From assembly GCA_947371645.1 (NCBI GenBank), contig CANBQJ010000076.1, positions 1 through 15,435 of the forward strand: a DNA stretch of 15,435 nt. The letters are read 5' to 3'. The notes under the pieces are model-generated. The model saw nothing but the letters and a program-made list of their open reading frames with translations, had not been told where the DNA came from and searched no databases. Position numbers and translations under genes: made by a program. This document shows, in pieces, positions 7,679-13,316 of this stretch (positions within the stretch are counted from its first letter, which is position 1; every line of letters begins with the position of its first letter). This stretch comes from Burkholderiales bacterium. GTDB lineage: Bacteria; Pseudomonadota; Gammaproteobacteria; Burkholderiales; Burkholderiaceae.

Positions 7679-8839
7679 TCAAGACCAGATGGACAACTTG
7701 CCCTGGATGGGTCCCAGGGTGTCCTGGCGCAAGATGACTTCGGTCTCGGACAGCGATCGGAAGCCGTGTTGCGCAGCAAGTTGCGCCAGGTGGCTGCTGG
7801 CGTGGCTGTAGCGGCCAGACGGCTCCAGCTGCAAGGGGCGACCTGCTGATTCAGGCAGGAGTTCAACGGAGAAGCAGAAATACCCGTTGGGCCTCAGCAC
7901 ACGCCGGATTTCCGCGAAGACGGCACTCACCTCACCCACATAGACGAAGACGTCCGCGGCCAGGATGACGTCCTGGCTGGCGCTGGCTTGTGCCTGCAAG
8001 GCAGCGAGGATGTCACCCTGGATCAGGTCCTGGTAGATCCCGCGTTCGCGCGCACGTGCCAGCATGCCCGCAGACAGGTCAACGCCGGTCAGCGACCGGG
8101 CATGGGCCGCGATCGTGGCGCCGGACAGGCCGGTCCCACAGCCGAGGTCGAGCACATCCCACTGACGAGGGGCTGGTGCCGCGACCTGGTCCAGCGCTGC
8201 CATCAGCAATTCGGGGGTGTGGTATTGCAGCCCTTGCGTCAGGTGGGCTTCAAAACTGGGCGCATAGCCATCGAACAGTTGGGTGATGTATGCCGCAGGC
8301 GCGTGCGTGGTTTGCTGGCCACTCAGTGTGGCGACCATGTGTGCGGTGTAGCCGTCGTCTGGTTGCAAGGCGGCCTTGCGTTTGAACAGCCGCAATGCTT
8401 CTTCCTTTTGCCCCGCGTCGTGCAGCAGGCCAGCCAGGCTGCCCAGGGTGTCGGCGTGCTCAGGGTTGAGCTCCAACACGCGCTCGTAGCAAGCCTGCGC
8501 GTACGTGTCATTGCCCAGCAGCTTCTGGGTGCTGCCCAGGTTGTGGAAGGCCTGGACGTCGTAAGGGTTCAGCAAGGCCGCCTTCTGCATGGGCTCCAGC
8601 GAAGCGGCCAGTTGCCCCATCTTGTTGAGTGCCGCGCCCAGCATGGCCCAGCCGAAGGCGTCGTTGGGGTAGAGGGCCACCAGGTTGCGGCAATGCTGCT
8701 CTGCTTCCGTGAACCGACCCGAATTGAAATAGGTGGCGGCAATCTGGCGCTCCAACTCGCTGCTGTGCGCGGGGTGTGCAGCCTGTGGGGCCCTGCCGAA
8801 CACGTTCGAGGTGGCTGGCGCGGAGCGTTGCTTCTTCAT
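7679..8839 (-). CDS. TPR-repeat protein with C-terminal SAM-dependent methyltransferase domain
   Basis: The 386-residue protein has two parts. Residues about 30-165 hold four TPR-like helical repeats (for example AATYFNSGRFTEAEQHCRNL, AFHNLGSTQKLLGND, and the next with VLELNPEHADTLGSLAGLLH). Residues about 190-380 form a class I methyltransferase: motif I DLGCGTGLSG (231-240), GVDLSAGML (252-260) binding SAM ribose, QGDI (274-277), and AADVFVYVGEV (294-304). TPRs usually bind the partner or substrate, and similar proteins act on proteins or small molecules; I cannot name the substrate. No signal peptide, so cytoplasmic. It follows the tail-collar gene by 108 bp with a GC-rich hairpin in between, so co-transcription is uncertain. 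No strong ribosome site precedes the ATG. Confidence 0.82.
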   Translation of the reverse strand: MKKQRSAPATSNVFGRAPQAAHPAHSSELERQIAATYFNSGRFTEAEQHCRNLVALYPNDAFGWAMLGAALNKMGQLAASLEPMQKAALLNPYDVQAFHNLGSTQKLLGNDTYAQACYERVLELNPEHADTLGSLAGLLHDAGQKEEALRLFKRKAALQPDDGYTAHMVATLSGQQTTHAPAAYITQLFDGYAPSFEAHLTQGLQYHTPELLMAALDQVAAPAPRQWDVLDLGCGTGLSGATIAAHARSLTGVDLSAGMLARARERGIYQDLIQGDILAALQAQASASQDVILAADVFVYVGEVSAVFAEIRRVLRPNGYFCFSVELLPESAGRPLQLEPSGRYSHASSHLAQLAAQHGFRSLSETEVILRQDTLGPIQGKLSIWS

Positions 8840-8884
8840 GGGGCAGGGCTGCGGAGCCGGGTGAGGTGTGGCCTGCAGTGTAAT

Positions 8885-8906
8885 GGGCGCCCGCAGGGGG
8901 GCACCC
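8885..8906 (-). terminator. GC-rich hairpin between the tail-collar and methyltransferase genes
   Basis: On the minus strand GGGTGCCC and GGGCGCCC can pair over 8 bp (one G-U) around a 6-nt loop. It stands just after the tail-collar stop (8948) and before the methyltransferase start (8839). There is no T-run after the stem, so it may be a weak or factor-dependent terminator, or a processing/attenuation hairpin. Confidence 0.35.
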
Positions 8907-8947
8907 CTGAAGCCTGGCCCGATCGGCGGGTCTGGCCTCGCGCCCCC

Positions 8948-9553
8948 TCAATTGCGCGACGGGAAAACACCTTGCAGGGCGATGAAGCAGTTGACGGTGC
9001 CGTAGGGTTGCATCACGGACACCGGCACGCCAGACCCGGTTGCCGATGACGTGGTGGGGGCCAGGTTGCTGCCAGGTGTGGGGTCTGCATACAGGGTGGT
9101 GCGTGCCTTGGAGGCGGGGGCCTTGCCTGCGGGCGAGATGCTGGACGCGTCCTGGCTGCTGCCTTGCGGGGCGACCGTGTGGGTGTGTGCCGGCAGGTTG
9201 CTGACCGTGAGTTGTTTCGTTTCGCTGCCACCGGTTTCACCCAGGACGTGCTGACCTGTGCCCGGACCTTGGCCGGCCATGAGCATCACGCGGCCGCGCA
9301 GGTCGGGCAAGGCAAAGGTGACTTGGCCGTCGCCGCCATAGGTGGTGCCCAGCAGCGCAAACAGCGCGGTGTTCTGTGCGATGGACAGCACCTGGCCAGC
9401 GGCAAACGCCCAGCCTCTGGGTTCGAAGTTGTAGGGCGCGCACATGATCTGCCCGAGGAAGGGCTCGGTGGCCTGGGCGTGCGCCGCAAGGCTGGACGCG
9501 CACAGGGTGGCGCAGGCCAGCAGGTGGCCAGGATGGAGGCGGGTGGTGAGCAT
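8948..9553 (-). CDS. Secreted phage tail-collar domain protein
   Basis: The 201-residue product has a signal peptide (hydrophobic HLLACATLCASSLAAHA, cleavage about 26-28) followed by a tail-collar fold (Pfam PF07484 type): EPFLGQIMCAPYNFEPRGW (30-48), GQVLSIAQNTALFALLGTTYGG (53-74), FALPDLRGRV (80-89), and the later GETGGSETKQLTVSNLPAHTH (105-125). The fold is known from phage short tail fibres and from bacterial non-phage proteins such as the microcystin-related Mdp proteins. With an export signal and no phage genes nearby, a cell-surface or secreted role is more likely than a virion part. The ATG is fixed by AAGGAA 6 nt upstream. It starts 22 bp after the PEP-CTERM gene on the same strand, so the two are very likely one operon. 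Confidence 0.87.
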   Translation of the reverse strand: MLTTRLHPGHLLACATLCASSLAAHAQATEPFLGQIMCAPYNFEPRGWAFAAGQVLSIAQNTALFALLGTTYGGDGQVTFALPDLRGRVMLMAGQGPGTGQHVLGETGGSETKQLTVSNLPAHTHTVAPQGSSQDASSISPAGKAPASKARTTLYADPTPGSNLAPTTSSATGSGVPVSVMQPYGTVNCFIALQGVFPSRN

Positions 9554-9575
9554 GTTGGCTTCCTTGGTGTGCAGG

Positions 9576-10265
9576 TCAAATGGCGCGGCGGACGCGCAGG
9601 GCGGACAACATCAGCATGCCGGCCAGGGCCAGGGCCCAGGTCTCGGCTTCGGGCACGGGTGCCAGGTGCGCGCTTTGCACATCGTCCACGGCAAAGAGGT
9701 AGAAGAACGATGTGCTGCTGAGGGTGAGGTCGCTGAAGCCCTGGCCCGGCGTGCCGGACCGCAAGCCCAGGAAGAAGGCATAGCTGCCCTGGCCATCGGT
9801 GAGGGCCTGTTGCAGGCCGGTGTTGCTGACCTGGTGGCCGTTGGCGCTCAAGGTGAAGTCGCCCGGCTCGATGTCACTGCCGGCGATCACGAAGAGGCCG
9901 AAGGCGTCCACCGCTTGTGCGAAATGGAAGTTGAGCGTGTCACCGCCAGTGAACTGACCCAGGTTGGCGGTGTCGCTGCTGCCCAGGAAGGCGCCGGGGG
10001 AGGTGCTCCACAGCCCTGTGCCGGTGACCACCTGGGGTGCGCCGCCCGCGCCAATGCTGCCGGTGACCGTCCAGGTGGCGTCGACCAGCTTGTGGCCGGC
10101 ATGGTCGAAGTCGATCAGGGCTTGGGCGCTGTAGCCCGCGACGGTGTCCTCGAAAAACGGCAGGTGGTCTGTGTAGCTGCTGACGGCGGCAGACGCGGTG
10201 CCGGCCGCGGCGAGCAGGCCGGCCGCGAGCCAGCGCGACAAGCGGATGTGGGGGGAAAGCTTCAT
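9576..10265 (-). CDS. PEP-CTERM sorted surface protein
   Basis: The 229-residue protein has a signal peptide (LSRWLAAGLLAAAGTASA, cleavage about 26), a Ser/Thr/Gly-rich beta-type body with few charges, and a C-terminal PEP-CTERM signal: PEAETWAL from 205, a hydrophobic span (about 208-222) and the basic tail RVRR (224-227). Such signals are cut and sorted by exosortase A, whose gene is not in this window but whose usual partner genes are (580-4946). The motif is PEA where PEP is most common. I start it at ATG 10265 because AAGGAG lies 6 nt before it; an upstream in-frame start at 10316 would add residues before the signal peptide. The body has no domain I recognise. A palindromic box lies 80 nt upstream, and the tail-collar gene follows after 22 bp. 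Confidence 0.9.
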   Translation of the reverse strand: MKLSPHIRLSRWLAAGLLAAAGTASAAVSSYTDHLPFFEDTVAGYSAQALIDFDHAGHKLVDATWTVTGSIGAGGAPQVVTGTGLWSTSPGAFLGSSDTANLGQFTGGDTLNFHFAQAVDAFGLFVIAGSDIEPGDFTLSANGHQVSNTGLQQALTDGQGSYAFFLGLRSGTPGQGFSDLTLSSTSFFYLFAVDDVQSAHLAPVPEAETWALALAGMLMLSALRVRRAI

Positions 10266-10320
10266 GCGCGACTCCTTGAAGGTGCATGGATGCGGCCTGA
10301 TGGCCGAACTCACCACGCTA

Positions 10321-10340
10321 CCTGCGAGGGGTCACGCAGG
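10321..10340. promoter_or_regulatory. Inverted repeat CCTGCG-8-CGCAGG upstream of the PEP-CTERM gene
   Basis: CCTGCG (10321-10326) and CGCAGG (10335-10340) are exact reverse complements around 8 nt. It lies about 55 nt before the PEP-CTERM start and just inside the palindromic box, so it may be part of the same control region or lie in the 5' leader as a hairpin. Confidence 0.3.
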
Positions 10341-10345
10341 GCAGA

Positions 10346-10359
10346 CCTAGTTCTAGGGG
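10346..10359 (-). promoter_or_regulatory. Palindromic box CCTAGAACTAGG upstream of the PEP-CTERM gene
   Basis: The 12-bp palindrome (10346-10357) has perfect CCTAG half-sites around a 2-bp centre, extended to CCCCTAGAACTAGG on the minus strand. The CCCCTAGAA half is identical to 5038-5030 upstream of the EPS export gene, at 85 versus 83 nt from the start codons. The palindrome also contains the TAG stop codon of the mfd fragment (10355-10353). The shape fits a dimeric regulator such as a LuxR-type or response-regulator protein; the regulator is not known. Confidence 0.45.
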
Positions 10360-10805
10360 TTGCCGGCTGGCAGGGGTTGCCCAAGCTGCCGCAGCAGGTC
10401 GCGCACGTACTGGGCGCGGTCCTTGGGGTCGGACAAGGCCTTTTCAATGCGCAGCTTGTCGTTGCCGGCCAGCTTGATGTGCTTGTTCTTCTGCACCAGC
10501 TCGATGATGCGCAGGGGGTCGATCGGTGGGTTGGGGCGGAAGGTGACGTTGATGATGCCCGGCGCCGCATCGATCTTGATGACGCCATAGGGCTTGGCCA
10601 CGACGCGCAGCTTGTGGGTGTCGAACAGGGCCTGGGCCTGCGGTGGCAGCTTGCCGAATCGGTCCACGATTTCCTCCAACATCGTTTCGATCTTGGGCAA
10701 TGAGTCTGTGGTGGCCAGTCGCTTGTACAGGCTCAGGCGCACGTGCACGTCGCCACAGTAGGCGTCGGGCAGCAGGGCAGGGGCGTGCAGGTTGATGTCG
10801 GTGTT
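10353..10805 (-). pseudogene. mfd: C-terminal fragment of mfd (transcription-repair coupling factor), truncated at a junction
   Basis: The frame reads TNTDINLHAPALLPDAYCGD then VHVRLSLYKRLA, which I recognise as the C-terminal domain of Mfd (E. coli has ELRMPSLLPDDFIPDVNTRLSFYKRI), and continues with EEIVDRFGKLPPQAQALFD to a TAG stop at 10353. Only about 150 of roughly 1150 residues are present; the helicase, RNA polymerase-binding and UvrB-like parts are missing because at about 10803-10810 the sequence switches to a glycosyltransferase 3' end on the other strand. It cannot function as Mfd. The last residues after LGQP (LPAGNP) differ from the copy at 15043 (IKD). The stop codon lies in the PEP-CTERM upstream box. 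Confidence 0.88.
10375..10755 (-). repeat. Diverged repeat of the mfd 3' end, copy A
   Basis: This matches 15056-15435 at a constant offset of 4681 nt, with scattered mostly third-position differences and long identical runs (for example from about 10446 to 10500). The second copy reaches the right edge of the window, so the full extent of the repeat is not visible. Confidence 0.9.
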
Positions 10806-10992
10806 GGTGGCGCAGGTGCTGGGCCTGGCAGGTAGCGCCTGGCTGTACCGCCTGTCTACCCAAGGGGCTTCTTTGGGTAAATTGGCGAAGATCCTGGCTT
10901 TCCTGTTTGCCCTGAACTGGGCATTTCTGGTGGCCTCATGGCGCTACGCCAAAGGTGATTTCCGCGGTTCCTGGCGCCGCACCACACGTTGA
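10804..10992 (+). pseudogene. 3' fragment of the GT2 glycosyltransferase gene (copy 2)
   Basis: From the leucine codon at 10804 the plus strand encodes LVAQVLGLAGSAWLYR and the rest of the C-terminal membrane region through FRGSWRRTTR and a TGA at 10990-10992, matching residues 335-396 of the glycosyltransferase at 5175-6365 with a handful of changes (for example R350L-like and A395T). The first 334 residues, including the whole catalytic domain, are absent. An in-frame ATG at 10792 lies in mfd-derived sequence, so no meaningful start exists. It is followed by rraA copy 2 after 14 bp. Confidence 0.9.
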
Positions 10993-11006
10993 TTTGGAGA
11001 ACAACC

Positions 11007-11504
11007 GTGACCATTGCATTTGCCACCTGTGACCTGTGCGACGTGCACAAGAACGACACCGATGGTGATTTCCGGGTTTTGCCCCCGGTGTTCCGCGATT
11101 TTGGCGCCCGCATCCAGTTTGCGGGCCCAGTGAGTACCGTCAAGTGCTTCGAGGACAACACCTTGGTCAAGGCGGCGGTGGATTCTCCAGGCCTGGGCCG
11201 CGTGTTGGTGGTCGATGGCGGGGCGTCCTTGCGCCGCGCCCTGGTGGGCGGCAACCTGGGCAAGGCCGCTGCCAAAAACGGCTGGGCTGGCGTGGTGGTG
11301 GACGGTTGCGTGCGCGATTCGGCCGAACTGGCCGCATGCGACGTGGGCATCCGCGCGCTGGCGTTGATGCCCTTGCCCACTGAGAAGCGCAACGAAGGTC
11401 AGACGGACGTGGCGGTGCAGGTTCAGGGCGTGTGGGTGCGCCCCGGCGACTGGCTGTATGCCGACGAAGACGGCATCGTGCTGGCTTCGAAGCCGCTGGT
11501 CTGA
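11007..11504 (+). CDS. rraA: RraA family protein, copy 2
   Basis: The 165-residue product is about 96% identical to copy 1 (seven changes) while the DNA differs at about 60 positions, nearly all silent. Both copies therefore look to have been held by purifying selection. The pocket residues D99, R103 and D104 are unchanged. The start is GTG at 11007 with GGAG 7 nt upstream, as in copy 1. It lies 14 bp after the glycosyltransferase fragment and ends stop-to-stop against the serB copy 2 remnant. Whether it is transcribed is unclear, because its natural upstream gene, and presumably promoter, is lost at the 10804 junction. Confidence 0.88.
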   Translation: MTIAFATCDLCDVHKNDTDGDFRVLPPVFRDFGARIQFAGPVSTVKCFEDNTLVKAAVDSPGLGRVLVVDGGASLRRALVGGNLGKAAAKNGWAGVVVDGCVRDSAELAACDVGIRALALMPLPTEKRNEGQTDVAVQVQGVWVRPGDWLYADEDGIVLASKPLV

Positions 11505-12193
11505 TCAGGCGAAGAGCGCAAGCAGGCGGTCCAGGCCGCCTTCGGTGATGGCCACCTTGGCCTGCTCGCGCACCTTGGGCTTGGCGTGGTAGGCCACGTT
11601 CAGGCCCGCTTCGACCATCATGGGCAGGTCATTGGCGCCGTCGCCCACGGCGATGGCTTGGGCGCCGCTGCAGCCCAGTCGGGCGCACAGGGCCAGCAGG
11701 TGCTGGCGCTTGGCTTCGCCGTCGACGATGTCGCCCAGCACCTCGCCGGTCAGCAGCCCGCCTTCGATGGCCAGGCTGTTGGCATCATGCCCAGGCGCGC
11801 TTTGACGCGGTCGGCAAAGTGGGTGAAACCGCCCGAGACCAGCATGGTGCGCAGGCCGGAGTCGCGCAGGGCCTTCATCAGCGCTTCGGCGCCGGGGTTG
11901 AGCTGGAGGCGGTGAAAGTACACGGCTTCGAGCGCTTCGGCCGGTACGCCCTTGAGCAGGGCCACGCGGCGGCGCAGGCTGTCCTTGAAATCGGTGATCT
12001 CGCCGCGCATGGCCGCTTCCGTGATGGCGGCAACTTCGGCCTTCTTGCCCACGGCGTCGGCGATCTCGTCGATGCACTCGATGTTGATCAGCGTGGAGTC
12101 CATGTCGAAGGCGATGGCCTTGAAGTCAGCGAGGCGCAAGGGCGGGCGCAGGTGCTGGATGACAAGGCCTGGGGCGAATTCGTGGGCTGACAT
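11505..12193 (-). pseudogene. serB: serB copy 2, frameshifted by a 10-bp deletion
   Basis: The gene opens at ATG 12193 (MSAHEFAPG) and encodes motif I DMDST and motif II SGGFTHF in one frame, which then runs out of homology after FADRVKARL. Homology resumes in another frame with ANSLAIEGGLLTGEVLGD and motif III GDGANDLPMM to a TGA at 11505. Alignment with copy 1 shows 10 bases missing near 11784-11790, covering the codons for about VMDEAH. The N-terminal frame ends soon after at 11750. Motifs on both sides of the lesion are intact, so the break is recent or a sequencing/assembly error. It is not expected to make active phosphatase. The first 16 residues differ fully from copy 1. Confidence 0.87.
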
Positions 12194-12240
12194 GGTGTAG
12201 GCGCGAGGGCAGGGCGTTTCGAACGAGGCATGATTATCCC

Positions 12241-12262
12241 CGGGCGGGCAAGGCCTCGCCCG
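12241..12262 (+). other. Hairpin upstream of the tfoX-like gene
   Basis: CGGGCG (12241-12246) and CGCCCG (12257-12262) can pair over 6-8 bp around a short loop in the 90-bp divergent region between serB copy 2 and the tfoX-like gene, 21 nt before the ATG at 12284. It could sit in the 5' leader. No T-run follows, and no function is claimed. Confidence 0.25.
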
Positions 12263-12283
12263 AACACAGCCATGGAGCGAAAC

Positions 12284-12976
12284 ATGAGCACGACAGGCAG
12301 CGCGGCCCGCAAGCAGGCCCTGGTTGAGCACCTGCTGGCCCAGATGGCAGGCTTTGGCGTGGTCCAGGCGAGGGCGATGTTCGGCGGGCATGGGCTGTAT
12401 CACCAGGGCCTGATGTTCGCGTTGGTGGCCGACGGGCGCCTGTTCTTCAAGGTTGATGAGCAGACCGTGGGTGATTTCGAGCGGCGGGGGCTGGGGCCGT
12501 TCACCTTTGAATCCAGGGGCAAGGTCACCTCGCTGAAGTACCGCGAAGCGCCGCCCGAGGTGATGGACGAGCCCGATCAAATGACACCTTGGGCGCGCCA
12601 GGCTCATGGTTGTGCCCTGCGCGCCCAGGCAGAGGCCTCAAAGAAGCCTTCGCGACGCACTGACGACATGAAACGGGCGGGCTCAGGCTCGACAGCCCTG
12701 CCGCGTGTCAAGGGCTTGCTGCCCCAGCTCGGGCCGGCGAGCCAGGCCATGCTGGCCAAAGCGGGCATCCGCAGCGAGGCCGCCTTGCGGCGGCTGGGTG
12801 CGGTGCAGGCCTACGCGCGCACCAAGGCCGCGTGCCCACAGGCCAGCCTCAACTTGCTGTGGGCGCTGGAAGGTGCGCTGAGCGGGCGGCACTGGCGCGA
12901 GGTGGCAGTGACCGACCGGGCCAGCCTGCTGATGGCGCTGGAAGACGCCCAGAGGCTGCAGGCGGACGAAACCTGA
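12284..12976 (+). CDS. TfoX/Sxy family protein (N- and C-terminal TfoX domains)
   Basis: The 230-residue protein has a TfoX N-terminal domain (about 12-115) with RAMFGGHGLYHQGLMFALV (30-48) and LFFKVDE (53-59), a Ser/Lys/Arg-rich linker (about 116-140), and a TfoX C-terminal domain (about 145-222) with LGPASQAMLAKAGI, LGAVQAYARTKA and LNLLWALEGAL. In Haemophilus and Vibrio, TfoX/Sxy works with CRP to switch on competence genes, but many members in other bacteria have no tested role. I start it at ATG 12284 because GGAG lies 6 nt before it; ATGs at 12230 and 12272 are less well placed. It is divergent from serB copy 2 and has no counterpart at the same place in unit 1. Confidence 0.85.
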   Translation: MSTTGSAARKQALVEHLLAQMAGFGVVQARAMFGGHGLYHQGLMFALVADGRLFFKVDEQTVGDFERRGLGPFTFESRGKVTSLKYREAPPEVMDEPDQMTPWARQAHGCALRAQAEASKKPSRRTDDMKRAGSGSTALPRVKGLLPQLGPASQAMLAKAGIRSEAALRRLGAVQAYARTKAACPQASLNLLWALEGALSGRHWREVAVTDRASLLMALEDAQRLQADET

Positions 12977-13061
12977 TGCAGCTTTGTGGGATGCATGTTG
13001 GCCAAACTGCCGCGCTTTGTGGCCTAATCGCGGGTTTGATCACCTACCACCGGAGCCACTC

Positions 13062-13229
13062 ATGGGCAACAAAATCGTTACCGAAGCCGACCGTCATGCC
13101 ACGCCCCGTCCTGTTGCGCCCGCTGGTGTGACCCTGACCCGTGGCAATGGCCAAAAGCGCAGCCTGGAGCGCGGTTCGCACACGCGCAGCAAGAAGAACC
13201 CTGGCAAGCGTTGCGGCAAGGGCGGCTGA
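13062..13229 (+). CDS. Small basic protein, unknown function
   Basis: The frame encodes 55 residues from an ATG at 13062 with GGAG 6 nt upstream. The sequence is hydrophilic and very basic, with KRSLERGSHTRSKKNPGKRC near the C-terminus and no membrane segment, signal peptide or paired cysteines (a single Cys). The good ribosome site and the Lys/Arg-rich end suggest a real nucleic-acid- or ribosome-binding small protein, but I do not recognise a family. It lies 85 bp after the tfoX-like gene and 87 bp before the FAD protein, all on the plus strand. A longer frame from 12984 would add 26 residues without a ribosome site. Confidence 0.65.
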   Translation: MGNKIVTEADRHATPRPVAPAGVTLTRGNGQKRSLERGSHTRSKKNPGKRCGKGG

Positions 13230-13316
13230 GCCCCCAAAGCTTGGCCTGCTTGCCTGCCCGCCATCTGGCTGGCTGGCACAGGCCTTGAGACCACCGCGCC
13301 GCCCTGGCGCGTAGAC

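Larger units (their letters stand above)
10804..12145 (+). repeat. Diverged large repeat, copy B (glycosyltransferase 3' end, rraA, most of serB)
   Basis: This is the partner of 6177-7529. It is 11 nt shorter: one base is missing between the glycosyltransferase stop and rraA, and 10 bases are missing inside serB. Left of 10804 it abuts an mfd fragment, and beyond about 12145 the genes are different from those beyond copy A. Confidence 0.9.

Noticed and set aside
7988..9049. 353-codon plus-strand frame opposite the methyltransferase
   Set aside because: Antisense shadow spanning two real genes and their intergenic hairpin, with no family resemblance.
8948..9553. Prophage remnant indicated by the tail-collar domain
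   Set aside because: No other phage gene is nearby and the protein has a signal peptide, which phage tail proteins lack.
10700..10900. Insertion sequence or transposon end at the mfd/glycosyltransferase junction
   Set aside because: No transposase fragment, terminal inverted repeat or target-site duplication is visible on either side of 10805.
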